Positions 34,140-46,125 of a DNA stretch of 64,000 nt are shown one piece after another. A model generated the notes under the pieces. It saw nothing but the letters and a program-made list of their open reading frames with translations, was not told the DNA's origin and ran no database searches. The DNA is taken from NCBI RefSeq assembly GCF_013100865.1, contig NC_048304.1, forward strand, positions 15,214,959 through 15,278,958, given 5' to 3'. Numbering within the stretch: the first letter of the stretch is position 1; every line of letters begins with the position of its first letter. The position numbers and the translations under genes were made by a program. This DNA comes from Trachemys scripta elegans (lineage: Eukaryota; Chordata; Testudines; Emydidae).

Positions 34140-37100
34140 GTCTTAATTGTATTTTTCTTCCATGGCAGTGTTTCCATGATGTTTGTTTTATGAGTAGCAA
34201 TGTGATCTGTCATGCTGTCTTTCCAGTGTTTGAGCGTTTTGACTCCTGCACCTGTTAGTGAAGTAGCTGAGTTTAGTCTGCCATGCGTCTACATTGGTAG
34301 TTACCATAAGTAATTCTGTCTGTCGTTATCCCCAAGTATTATCCCAAATGTAGTTGTAGTTTTGGCAAGCTGCAATCATCTGGTGGTATAATAGTATGCA
34401 TACTGCTTAGGATCATAGCTGAGTGCTCTTAGAATACTAGCTGCAGTGAGTACCATTAAAACATTAGCATTTATCACTCCACAGTAATTATAGTACCACT
34501 GTATTGCCTAACTTACAATTTGGAAGATAGGGTGGTTAACCTAAATATCTGGAAAGGTTAATACTAAGTTTTAATGGCACCCATTTGTACTTGATCGGAA
34601 AGAATATGAGAAGCCAATTGGAGGAGACTCTAAATGAACTGTCTGTGCTTACTAACTAATGAGTGATTGCTCATAACAATGTATTTGTATAGCACAACTG
34701 AGACAATAGAAGAGGATGGGCCCTTGCATAGGATCTGTGTGATATTCTTTCCTATAAAGAAAGTAACTTGATGACTGTTGAGTTCAGCAGGATATATAGG
34801 TGTGGTCACTGTTGCTTCCTATTCGGGTTTGGCCTGTGAATATGTGGGAAAACGTAGGGGTATATTGTGAAAGCTACCTGGTGGTAAAGCTATGCCTGGC
34901 AAAGCAGCAGCCTAAAATAGGGTGTTTACACTGAATGCAGCACGCCTACGTTAAAGGCAAAGGGCCATGTTTGAGTGAGATCTTCCAGTTGAGGTAGCTA
35001 AATGTCCAAATGCTGTCACTTTTATATGCACCAACCATCCGGTATGCCCCAAAAATGTGGGCACAAATTCAGAGACTGATTGTTTTTCTGTATATTTGTA
35101 CAGTATATCTGTTGCCCAGCAAATATTTTACTTATTTAACAACTTCATTGCAAAAGTTCTTCTGCCCTTGCTTTGTTTGTTCTGTGCTGTTCCAGCCTTC
35201 GGTTTGGGGCAAAACGGATCCCTTTAAAATGCAAAACACACAGAGAAATATACCAGCTATTTTTTCAAATTAAAAAATATTCTAAACTGGCTTCCTCTGA
35301 AACATTTTCCTTTAACCCTAATCTAGCAATGATCTCAGTTATTGTTTTTTTGGAACATCCATTGTTTTGAGGAATAAATTATAATATTTTGGGAACCTGT
35401 CTGTCAAAATGGATTTGGAATCCTACCTGCCCATCTCATCATGCTCAATCTTGAACTGAGCTGTCTTTGTTTGTGTGCAGTTATATTCACTTAGTGCATA
35501 TATTAATGGAAACTGTGTATGATCTATTTAGAGAATGAGGCTGATTTTCCTGTTACTCATTTCACACTATTTAAAGTCCCTTTACTTCAGTAGAGTTACT
35601 CCTCACCTTACACTAATATGAGGAGACTCAGGCACTGTATCTTTCCAGGCTTCACAGGGGAGCTTAAAATAGTTGGCGGCAGAGTTTAATGTCAAACCAT
35701 GGATGTGATTTGTTTTTTCTTACTAATTAAGATTTCTCTCTAACCTAGACTGCTCCACTGGAGATGGGCTCTGTTTTTGAGAAGTTAATTTATAACACAT
35801 TAACATTTCAATCAGGTGCTAGACCCTTTAGCTTTCTGTGGGGGTGCAGTTTCCCCAAATGGTATGTATAATTTATCTTGGAGAAACTTCAGACAGAACT
35901 TGAGATTGTTTAATTGCAAATTAAAGTCATAAAATGAAACTCCCTCTTTCTTTCCTCTGAGTCTCTGGCCATAATGTTCCATCTCATTCCTCAATAAATC
36001 AGTTAGAGTGTGCAGACCCAATTTAGAACTTAGTCTTCTGGCTGCAAATAAGAGCTTTATTGCTCCCTTATGGAACAATTCCATGGATGGAGCAGGTGTG
36101 TTTATAAACACACAGGAAATGAACAGTGTCTGTTTATGAAGAGAGATGCTGGCAGAGGTTAGGATTTTTTGAGAATTCTCAAAGGAAGCTGTGATGTTTC
36201 CCATCATAGTTTCTGCTGGCAACTGTAAAAGTTGGGGTCAAAGAAAACAGAACTCCTTATTTTTAGTTTCTCCAGCTGCTAAGCTCTGAACAGTCTAGTT
36301 TTTCTGAATGGCTCAAATGGTTTTTCACTCACTCCTGCCCCTCAGAGAAGACCTTCTGTTGGTGAGGTAATATTGTTATTGTATTATGACATAATTCAGA
36401 GCTAATTTCACAGTCTTTCTGGCATTCTAAGTAGCTATTGTAAGATACTTTTGGAAAAGGATAGGTTCAAAATCTTGCCTTTAATTGTTTTTTTTGGTTC
36501 GTTTTGTTTTTTTTTTTAAAAAGGGGAACGCTAAATGCCACAGTCACAACATTATTTATTACTTACACTTTCAGTAATGAGGAAACTCTAAACCAAAGAC
36601 GGTGGAGTCTCTCTTAAAATCCTTTCTGTCCTGTGGAAAGGGAGTGTCTGTTACTCAGTGAACAGTGCTGGAATTCACCCTGTTGAGTAGGAAATCCCCT
36701 GCATAACAGGAAGAATTATAAAGGGCCATAATTGTGTGGTCATAACCGTTCCGGCTATGCCCAACAGTTATGACACGGACACATTGTATGTTGATTAGCC
36801 TGTCAGATTATTGTTCTGAGACTTTTGCAATATCAAGGAACTGTGGTGTGAATTAAGAACAGACTAGTGACTTTTACCCAATTTCTTTACATTGATCTGG
36901 TTCATTTGGTTTACATTCACGGATTTACTTTGAAAACTGTGGTGGAGTCACCATCTGCGAGGAGTGGAGGGTAGGAGAGTGTTGTTGTTGTTGGGTTGTT
37001 TGCGTTTTTTTTAAACTCTCCGTTAACATAGTCCTTGGTCCATAATCCATTTTGAACTAGACGTGCGAATGGAATGCTAAGGGATTTTACATAGGATATT

Positions 37101-40090
37101 GGCAGTTGCACAGCAGTTTATCTGGGTTCAGTGAAAAATGTTTTACTTCCAAGGGAGAGAATTCACAATGCTGCAGTGTGTTTCACAGGAAACGCGGGGT
37201 CCAGTAAATTTGTGGTAGATCCTCTTTTTTTTTTTTTAATGCGCAAGCAGTCCCACCAAAATAAGTGTACAGGTCTAGAATTAGATGCATTAGAACTTAA
37301 GACCAGTAAGTCTTACATGACACACACATCCCTGAAAACTAGAGAACGAATAACCCCAAAGTGTCATTAAGGAGCTAGTTTTGATCTACAAAGGGCTTGG
37401 GACCTGTCTGCCTGGGACCACTTCTCTTCCCTTACCTTACTACCATCATAGTGAACAGCAGAAATTTTCAAGCTCATCCCTCCTCATTTAAAGGGAACCT
37501 TCTGCCCTCTTATAAGGATCCCTTTCCTCAAGATTGCTTTCTCCATAAGGTCTAATGTAATCCGAATGTGTAGACTTTCCGGATGTGCTGTGAAGCTCAC
37601 TGATTTGAGTGAGCAAAAGACTGAGGCCCAAGGTCTAAGGCCAAAAGTATAGTAATGGAGGGTTTCAAGCAGTATTGGTCAGATGATGTGTGGTTGGGTG
37701 GAAGGAAGAAGTGGTGCTGCTATGGTCAACTTTTACTTTGTGTCTCCCTATGCTCTTCTGTATGTTGAGAGTGCCCAGAGTTTTGAATGGGTGTCCATTT
37801 GGAGGGAGTTCTTATAGACCCAAAATGTAAATGAAGATTAGCAGACTGGTCTTGAAAAACTGAGGGAAAGCCTTATTTCTAAAGAGAGCTATAGTCCATG
37901 TCATTTCTTGTTTTGTTTCCCTTTTAACAAAAAAAAAAAAGTACGTGTACTGCTACTACTAGTAATAGTAATACGAGTTAGTTCACAGATGTGTTCAGAG
38001 TTTCTGTTATTGCTCTTTGGTGCCTTCTTGAAGTAGTTGTTGATCTTTGCAATCCTTTACACAGCACCAGATTGATGTCATGAGTTGAAGGTTATGACTT
38101 TCTAGGTGGACAATATACTGACAAATATGAACTTTTTAACACGGGCCTTATGCAAATGTTTCTAATAGTAAAGAAAATGGAAAACCCTGACATGAGACAC
38201 AGACAAGAGTTCTCCCTAGAAGCTGCTGTGGGCATGACTCTTACCATTTACAGTACTTGCACTGTCTTGCATTGGTGTAACTCCATTGATTTAAGTGGAG
38301 TTGCTCCCAATTTGCACCAGCATGTGAAGAGAATTTGGTCTTCTGTCTACAGTTATTCATGAGGCATCAAGGAAATCTTACCTCTTGTGACAGTACTAAA
38401 CCCACTGCAGTAGTTCAGTGAAAAAAGTATGAAATAGTTTGGGTTTTTTAAGCTAAATTCCTCCCCCCCCTCCCACATTGTAGACCAGGTACCATATATG
38501 ATCAGAGCTGCTATGCTGAAAATGTAGGTCTGGGTGAATACTTGAATTTTGGGTTCACTGTGATTAAGGAGCATTAATGTATTGGCAAAGTGCTTTCAGA
38601 AGCTGTTTAATTTCAAACCCCTATTGCAGTCTGTCACAGGATTTTAACAGGTGCTAGAGACAAAGCAACCTGCCTAGCTATGTGAAGATAAGAGCTGCAA
38701 TGAAAGTAGTGAGATAGTGGGTAAGGGATTTATAAATCCCAGAACAAATTAATATGTATGGAAAGAGAAGAGCATTAAAGAGGAGAGAACTGTTAAACTT
38801 CACCTTAAGGGGGCGATCTGATGATGCTGAATGTAACGGAGAGATGTCCTACTTTTTTCTTTTTTTTTTTTTTTCCTCCCATATTGCGGTGAACTGCTCC
38901 ATTGGGCACCTGCCAACATTCAAGCAGCAGTTACATAAGAGCAGCTTTTTTTCCTGGAATTCGTGCTCGTTGCTGATGTGTGACCTTCAGCAGTAATTGC
39001 CAATAAATGTGGTGGAACTGTTTACTGTTCAGTCTGCACTGTTTCTGCCAGTGTCCGAGGCTACAGAAGCAGTTGCAGCAGCTATACAGTTGCTATTTCT
39101 TTTTACAGTAACGTTGCTCCAAAATGATTAGATCTAGTATCTTATTATTCAGGTAGGCTGTGTATTTGAAAGAGGTTCAGCAGAGTTCTGTGAATTTCTC
39201 TATCATTGATCAGTAAAGCTAATGTTTATATGTCCAAGAGTATTTGCACATAAGTTATGAACCCCTATTCAACGCGCATCCCCATCCACTCTTTCTTTGC
39301 ATATAGTTAGCAAAGCAGAAAGAGACCAGATCTAACAAGCCGCTAAGCACCCGCAACTTGCCTTGACATTAACGGGTACTGAAGGCATTAAGCGGGTGAA
39401 TTAAAGTAACTTCTAGTAAAATGTTGACTTCAGTTCAATAAAAAGGATTTGTTCTCTTTATGTGGTTGATAAGCAAGCTCCAGAGAAATATACCAGCAAA
39501 CCCATTCAATGTGGGTGGGGGCTTTTTTTGGTTTTCGAGGTTTCAAGTAGGTGAAAAGGGAACTGAAATCCTTGATGAAAAGGGATTGGCTGCAATAATC
39601 TTTGCAGTGATGTGTATCGATGATAAGCTGTAAAACTACATTGCCACAACTGGATGAAGTTCAGAATGTGTTGTTTTCCAGATCTAAGATGGGAGATCAA
39701 TTAACATGATAAATGCTAGTTAGATGCACTTTTAAAGATGAAATTATATCCCTCATAGAAAGATCTCATGCCACAATCATTGCTGTTGTGTATTTTGTAC
39801 GTAAACAGCGTTTGAATTATATCTCAAGTAGAGGAAATTAAGTCTCTGGTTTCTGGTCTGTTTTTTAAGCGGGTTCATTGGAGACTCCTCAGACGTGCAC
39901 ATGGAACTGACCTTAGGGAGATGGAAGCTGAATTGTGGAAATCTTTGGGTATTGTGTCAGGAGTGAAAAAGGTTGTAATCCTCTGGCTAAATAGTGTTGT
40001 GAAGAAGCTGGAATAAGCCAGTATAGGCATGGGGAAGCTGAACACCAAGAAGTGTATCAGCCAGGTTACACCATCTTCTGAATGTACTGT
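34140..40090. other. ITPR1 SII intron, first part
   Basis: First part of the 10.2-kb intron between the two A microexons. Two short copies of a palindromic family are likely: 35534-35640 (AGAGTTACTCC) and 38266-38342 (GTAACTCCATTGATTTAAGTGGAGTTGCTC). A 136-codon open frame on the minus strand (35812-36222) has no recognisable domain. Poly-T and poly-A runs occur at 36487-36519, 37228-37239, 37929-37940 and 38858-38874. Confidence 0.45.
38266..38342. repeat. Short palindromic interspersed repeat
   Basis: GTGTAACTCCATTGATTT and its partial inverse TAAGTGGAGTTGCTC form a near-palindrome followed by TTTGCACCAGC and AGAATTTGGTC. A similar wording occurs at 35534-35640. This resembles a family frequent in bird and turtle DNA; no name is assigned. 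Confidence 0.5.
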
Positions 40091-40099
40091 ATGATCAAA

Positions 40100-40281
40100 A
40101 ACAATGAGGAGTCCTTGTGGCACCTTAGAGACTAACACATTTATGTGGGCATAAGCGTTCGTGGGCCAAAACCCACTTCAAAGCTTATGCCCAAATACAT
40201 TTGTTAGTGTCTAAGGTGCCACGAGGACTCCTCATTGTTTTTGCTGATACAGACTAACATGGCTACCACTCTGAAACCTGG
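40100..40281 (+). mobile_element. Foldback SINE-like insertion with 9-bp target duplication
   Basis: A 182-bp insertion flanked by ATGATCAAA on both sides (40091-40099 and 40282-40290). The left arm (CAATGAGGAGTCCTTGTGGC then ACCTTAGAGACTAACAC, ATAAGC) is the inverse of the right arm (GCTTATGCCCAAATAC, GTTAGTGTCTAAGGTGCCAC, GAGGACTCCTCATTG). After the hairpin follows a 40-nt unpaired tail with ACAGACTAACATGGCTACCA. A duplication with a one-sided tail fits target-primed retrotransposition with an inverted 5' part, or a family with a built-in hairpin. Confidence 0.78.
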
Positions 40282-41468
40282 ATGATCAAAGGTGACCTGA
40301 GGAGGACAAAATGGATTTGGCCTTATTTTTGCTTCTCAGTAACCAAGACAGAACATTTTTGAAACTTGTAATTTTGACTTTTTCATCAGAATGTCAAAAT
40401 TCAGTGGGGGTAGAGAGAGGGGAAAGGATCAAATTTTTATTCAATATGTCTCATTTCTTTTCATAGCAAAAGCCTGAAATGTTGTTGTCTCTTTTTCACA
40501 CACATACTCTCTCTCATTAAAAAAAAAAAAGATGTTTTTCACCTGTTACTTTTCTACCTTAGAAATGTCAAGAATAGCAGGTCTTCTCTCCCCTATTTTG
40601 CTGAGGGGATTCATTTCAGGACCCAGTGAAATGAATTGGAAGCTCTCTCAGTACTTTGTTTGAAAGAGTCACAAACCTTTAACAGAGATCTTTTGTTCTA
40701 GCTGTTTGCTAGACATTTGAGCTAAATAACATAGCAAAAAAGTAAAGAACTCCAAAGTTTTCAAGTCTGAAAAAAAATATTTTCTTCTGTTGTGCAATTT
40801 TTATCTTCATTTTTATCTTCAATATCAATCACTTGCTAGTTTCCCCTGGTGACTGTAGTCTTCAGGAAAAACAGAATAGGCAAATTCTCAACTTCTCATG
40901 TAAAAAATCAATTCGATAAAAACCTTAAACTTTCAGGCCTTCTGTATAAAACATAAAGGCAAAAGAGGATCAAAAACTCAAACTTTTCCCTTTTAGGTCA
41001 GCTGTGAAGTGATGTAATAAGTACACGCTTACTCAGTTAATTGATTGTACCAACCGCTGAAATGGGTACATTCACTCTTGAGTCAGATGAGTTGCTTTTC
41101 GGGAGATACCTATTCCATAACAAATGAGAAGTCACTGTTAGAAACATTCAGGTCAACAGTAGGTCAAAATAATAATAATTCTGGTATGGCTAATAACAAA
41201 GGTTTATTTGCCAAACTTGTAGGTAGGGGCAGCTTCAAAGTATCCTCTTCTTGTACAGCAAGTTGAATGGCACTTTCCTTATTGTTAGTAAAAAGGAAAT
41301 TTTCTATGCTCTTCTCCGACCTTGCCATCTATTCCATTTTAGTTTAACATTTTGAAGCTGAATGCTTTATCTCTGGTGCTTATATGGCACCCAGTACTGC
41401 AATATCTTAGTATCTTATAATCTGGAATGCACTTATCCTCAACGTTTTCTCCATTTTATAGATGAGAG

Positions 41469-41879
41469 CATAGGCGCTGACTTCCCCTCTGCCTGGTGGG
41501 TGCTCTCCCCCGCTTTCCCCGCCCCTGGCCCCGCCTCCTCCTGCCCCTGCACCGCCCTCGCCCCACCTCCATTCCACTCCTTCCCCAAAGTCCCTGCCCC
41601 ACCCCACCTTTTCCCACCTCTTCTCTGCCTCTTCCCCTGAGCGCGCCACATCCCCGCTCCTTCCTCTCCCTCCTGGAAACTCCTAAGCACTGCCAAACAG
41701 CTGTTGGGCGGCGGGGAGGTGGGAAGTGCTGGGAGGGGAAGGAGCGGGGACTTGGCATGCTCGGGGTGGGGGAGGAGGCGAGGAGGAGGGAGCTTGGCTG
41801 CCGGTGGGTGCAGAGCACCCGCTAATTTTTTCCCCATGGGTGCTCCAGCCCTGGATCACCCACGAAGTTGGCGCCTATG
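41469..41879. mobile_element. hAT-type MITE with exact 8-bp target duplication
   Basis: A 411-bp element with ends CATAGGCGCTGACTT and AAGTTGGCGCCTATG, flanked by GATGAGAG at 41461-41468 and 41880-41887. The interior is pyrimidine-rich then purine-rich, giving long false open frames on both strands; none has a domain. Inner GGGTGCTC and GAGCACCC units add a second level of pairing. Confidence 0.93.
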
Positions 41880-42449
41880 GATGAGAGAACCTGAGGCAAA
41901 GCGAGATTGTCATAATCCAAGGTCATACAGAAAATCTATGGCAGAGCAGGGGATTACAGATGGCTCCCAGGTTAACACTTTAACCGTTGGACCATCCTTC
42001 TCTAAAGCCTATGCAAATATTTTGTTTACCCTGCTAAACACTGCTAAGGATAGCATGACACCCCTAACTCAACATTTCTTTGCTTCTTTTAGTCAGTTCT
42101 GATGAAAACAATCCAGTCAATCTCATTATTCAGTTTTTTAGTCTTACTGACTGATTGCTAAAGCCCTGTTACAGGTGAGCTGATCCTCAGGACTGCATGA
42201 AGTTCCCATCATTTGAAGTTGCTGAACTCTTTCTGGGAGCAAGGTTTCCCCAACCAGTTCACTTTATAAGATTGGGCCCCAAAACCCTATATCCCTTTTC
42301 CTGTTTAATTTGGAAGACAATGTCTTTTCTGTCTCAAATACTTCCTCTTCCTAATTCCTGTAAATCACTTTTCTCTATGGGATCAAATTAACTTCTTTTG
42401 GATTCTTTATAGCTCTGGCAAATTTCAGTCCTAAAACATGCACATATCT

Positions 42450-42600
42450 GCTTGGTTAGTGTGTGGTAAGAGCACAAGACCAGGGTGTTCTAGTTCAGAC
42501 TCTGACACCCTCCGTACCCTGGATCGGGACCTTCACCTTTCTGGTTCAGTTTCTCAGTCTTTGAAAAGAAGACCACAGTTAATTCTCTCAACAGAGGTGT
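42450..42600 (+). repeat. Probable degraded tRNA-derived SINE
   Basis: GTGTGGTAAGAGCACAAGACC followed by TCTAGTTCAGACTCTGACAC resembles an A-box and B-box pair, and TCAGTTTCTCAGTCTTTGAAA resembles the adjoining SINE body. Weak, because both boxes have mismatches. Confidence 0.45.
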
Positions 42601-43239
42601 GTGCAGTTGAGCTTGTGTTATCGGTAAGCAGATTGATTATTACTTTATTAATAAGAGGGCTTTTTCACTTTGCTCTGAAGCAAGTTGCGTACTGGCTGCT
42701 GGTGTGGTCTGGATAAAGAGTTCAGACCAACTAATGGTCTGGAACGGCAATTCCAATATTATTTGTTGAGCAACTAGAGTGTGTTTGGTAATGCTTACTA
42801 GGTAGATGAAGACAAAGTTCCTGCATAAATTAGGTTCTTCCTGTTTAACTTTTGTTCTCCTAGCTTAAATACTCCAACCTCCCGTTTGACCAAGACTTCA
42901 GTGGCTTATATGCTTGTTAAATTTCCAGAATACATAGTAATGACAATGCAAGGAAATAATGTACCCGAGAGGCATGTGAATCAGCCAGGAGGAAAGTTGA
43001 TTAGAAGAAATAAGGAAAATGGCTTTTCCTGATCATGGAATCCCTCCCCACTGAATGCCAAGGTGGAAAATATCAGTTCCTCTGCCTCTTTCCTGAGCAG
43101 TGGAACCTCTCCACCTTAGACTTCCTCAGCTTGGTTGCCTTCCTCTATTTTCCTGCCTGTTTTGCCCTACTCTATTGCTGATGTTGAGCTGATATCCTGA
43201 AAACTGATTCACCACAGTCACTCTACTACAAGGTCGCAG

Positions 43240-43560
43240 ATTGAAAGCGTGTTTGTGTGGTCTTGCGGTTAAGGCTCTGGACTGGCCCTCGGAAGATCTG
43301 GGTTCAAATCCTGGTCCTAGTATAGGTATCCAGTCTGACCTTAGGCAAGTCACTTAATCTGCTTGTGCCTGTTTTTCATCTTTAAAATTAGCATGATGCC
43401 TCTTTTCTCCTACCCATTGTCTCATTTGTCGATTTTTAGGTTGTAAACTCTTTGGGGCAGGGATTGACTATTATGAGTGTGTACAGCACCTAGCACAGCA
43501 GGTTGCTGACCTTGTTCGGCATCTCTAAATGCTCCTATTTCATAAATAGTCATAATTAGT
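43240..43560 (+). repeat. tRNA-derived SINE with body and tail
   Basis: The A-box-like TGTGGTCTTGCGGTTAAGGC and the B box GGTTCAAATCC (43301-43311) are at tRNA-like spacing. They are followed by a body with CTTAGGCAAGTCACTTAATC and a tail with TTGTAAACTCTTTGGGGCAG and TACAGCACCTAGCACAG. This is the best preserved tRNA SINE in the window. The tail wording recurs at 53390, 55150 and 60660. Confidence 0.75.
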
Positions 43561-44371
43561 TCTTTGTGTCTGCTTCAGAGAAAATAAATTAATTACCCAT
43601 GTTAAAAAGGCTTTATAGGTCTCGTATGTCTGTGCTGAATGTCTAAATTTTACTAGGTGACATGGGTAGACTCATCTTAATTTGTGTTAACATGTTGCAT
43701 CACATTTTAAATGGAAAATCTATTCATCCCCCTTTAGCTTCCTACTTGGTTGCTGATGTCTAATACTGTAATTTCAGAAAAAGAATATTTATCTTATAAA
43801 TGACAATCCACTGAAAATGCCCTTTCAGAATCCATATCCTAAAACAGATGTCTGCTGCGCGTTGTATTCAGACAGTGATTTACCCCCATTGGGGATTAAG
43901 CCACTACACTAAAATGTGTTAAATTCACCATATATGTCAGTGTATGTTTTGGGGGCAGATTTTGGAAAGGCCATGTTTGTGCATCTCCAGTTGCATGTGT
44001 GCTAATGCAGGCATGAAACCACATGCACCTGTAAATCAGGGTGTGTTCTTCTGCATTGGTAGTTCATGTGAGCAAGTTGGGGACATGCAACTTTAGCAGG
44101 TGCACTTTGGAAAACTTGGTCCCTTATCAGCAATATACATGTAAACAGTAAACTTCTTTCAGTATGTGTAGAAACCAAAATTATGCCATAATTCAGCAAG
44201 ATGATGCAGCTAAGGTCAAATGAGTGGCAGAAAATCCATGGAAAGTTTTTTGTGTTTTTTGTTTTGGTTGGTTTTTAAATTCCCCTCTTCCTAAGTGTTG
44301 ACCATTAGATTTCTGTTTAGATGAAACATTCCTGAACTATGACTAATTATCTGCATTTTACTTTCAACTAG
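43561..44371. other. Intron flank upstream of SII microexon A2
   Basis: Intron directly before the A2 microexon. A single TGCATG (RBFOX-type motif) lies at 43992-43997, about 375 nt upstream. From about 43955 to 44130 a weak foldback can be drawn (ATTTTGGAAA against TTTGGAAAACTTGGTCCC, with TTGCATGT against ACATGCAA), possibly an old repeat. Confidence 0.4.
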
Positions 44372-44407
44372 CTGCCGCAACCTCCAGAAACGGAAAGCTC
44401 TGTAGAG
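44372..44407 (+). CDS. ITPR1: ITPR1 SII microexon A2 (12 codons)
   Basis: A 36-nt exon, LPQPPETESSVE, preceded by TTTACTTTCAACTAG and followed by GTGTGT. With A1 it makes exactly the 23 residues of the SII A segment. The sequence is proline- and acid-rich, probably a flexible loop, and differs more from mammals than the flanking exons, as expected of this variable insert. Being in frame, it can be skipped alone or with A1 and C. Confidence 0.9.
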
Positions 44408-46125
44408 GTGTGTCGCCCACCTATATTTGTAAAACACACAAATATTGGTGTTTTAAGTAGTCATGCTTAAATGTCTTTCTCGTTGGTCAAATCTGTGTTG
44501 TTGTGTTTTATTGAATGATGTAGGCAGAGGGATGTATGCAGCCTTGCTGAAATGGTTCAATCCAGTATAAAAATATTCTTGCCAATGGGGAAAAAAAAAT
44601 AGGTCTCTTACCAATTCAAAACTTGTTCTCATATAGTACCATTAAGAGCCCCAAAGGAGCAAAGACTGAAACTTTCAAAGAGGTGCAGGTAATTCAGCCA
44701 GGCGTCTTTAATGGAGGCACTACGTTGAAAGTCTCAGCTCAGATCCCGTGTGTGAAAGAACTAGGTTTCATTCCTCTCACTTCTAGGGGAAATCACAGAT
44801 TCGAAATCATTTTATCCTTGCATGTTAAAAACAAGAGGTTTGGAGGTGAGTGGTGGGGAGGGGTGAGAAAATAGTGGAACTTTACCCAGTTCAACAAATC
44901 CAGAATAGTCGAATATTCCTGTTTTTAAAAAGACTCCGTGAAATAGTAAAGTTGACCTTTCAGTTTTCATCATTACACTACAAGGTTAACACCCATTAGG
45001 ATGAATCGGTTCATATTCAACAATTTATCCACCGAAAACATTTAGGACTAGCACTTTTCATAAATTCGTAAATAAATAAATAAAGCTTGAATTCTTTTGA
45101 AACTAATGAAGCAACCAATGATGCGGTTGGCACAGAGTCTACCACTGCCTACCAGATCAGTTTTTACTCTTGATTAAAGCTATATGGAAGCTTAAGTCTA
45201 GCTTCTTTTCAATTGCCTAGGCTATGTAAAGAATTTTATGTGACTAAGCAGTATTATGGATTTGTTGTAAATGATGAAGAGAAAAATGCAGTTTTCAGTA
45301 CTTTGGAACTTTATTATAAGTAGCGTTTGTGGAGTAGTGTTTGAATGTCTGTCTTAAGTGCTCAGTGGTTACAGAATGAATTCAATGAGACATGTGGGAA
45401 ATAGCCTCGTAGTGTTAAATCAGTCCCTGAAAAATGATTGTCATGAATGATCCAAATGCTTTCGAAGCCATCAACAGTATGAGACATTGTTCTGTTCTAA
45501 AAATCTGCCTTGTTCAAAGAGAAGAGCCATTTGGCTTTCACCATTATACCTGCCATAGTATTTACTCTGCACAGCAGAAGAAAAATACATTGAAAGCCCC
45601 AAACAGAAGTGAGGCATTGACATTGGCATTATATGCCAAATGTCTTCCACCTTCGCAAGAGACTGGACTTCCTAATTGGCCAGAGTGAGGTGTGTCAAAA
45701 TAATGACATTTCCTCCAGAAATGGTGTGTGTTTGTGTGTGTATAAGTGTGTATGCATGGATGTAATGCACGTATGAGTTGCCAAGAACCTGGTCTTTTTT
45801 TTCTTCTTCTTCTTTTTTTTTTTTCTTTCTGTTTTGTATTATGAGTTACTGTGAAACTAGATGGAAACTTTGTGTGTTACTTTTACTTTTAAATATGTAC
45901 AAACATCTAGCAAATATGCATGCTCCGTGTAGTTTGATGGAGAGCATCAAAGGTGTAGATAAGCCCTGAAACTCTTTAATAAGTTTGTCAGTCGACCTAT
46001 CTTCCCTCCCCCATTGCTCTCAGTTGTTTGACTTGCTTGAATTTTTCTACTGTTTAGTTATTGATGCTGAAGATATTAGTGTCTCTTTAGTATTATACTT
46101 TACAACAGAATTTCTGCCTGCTCAG
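44408..46125. other. SII intron between A2 and C exons
   Basis: 1.7-kb intron. TGCATG occurs at 45753-45758, beside a GTGTGTGTTTGTGTGTGTATAAG stretch, and again at 45917-45922. These lie 371 and 207 nt upstream of the C exon. A pyrimidine-rich run lies at 45791-45830. An 84-codon frame at 45434-45688 shows no domain. Confidence 0.45.

Noticed and set aside
35812..36222. 136-codon open frame on the minus strand
   Set aside because: No domain, no splice sites and no similarity I recognise; such a length is possible by chance in 10 kb of intron.
41439..41837. Overlapping 100-130-codon frames on both strands
   Set aside because: They lie in the pyrimidine/purine-biased interior of a MITE with clear target duplications.
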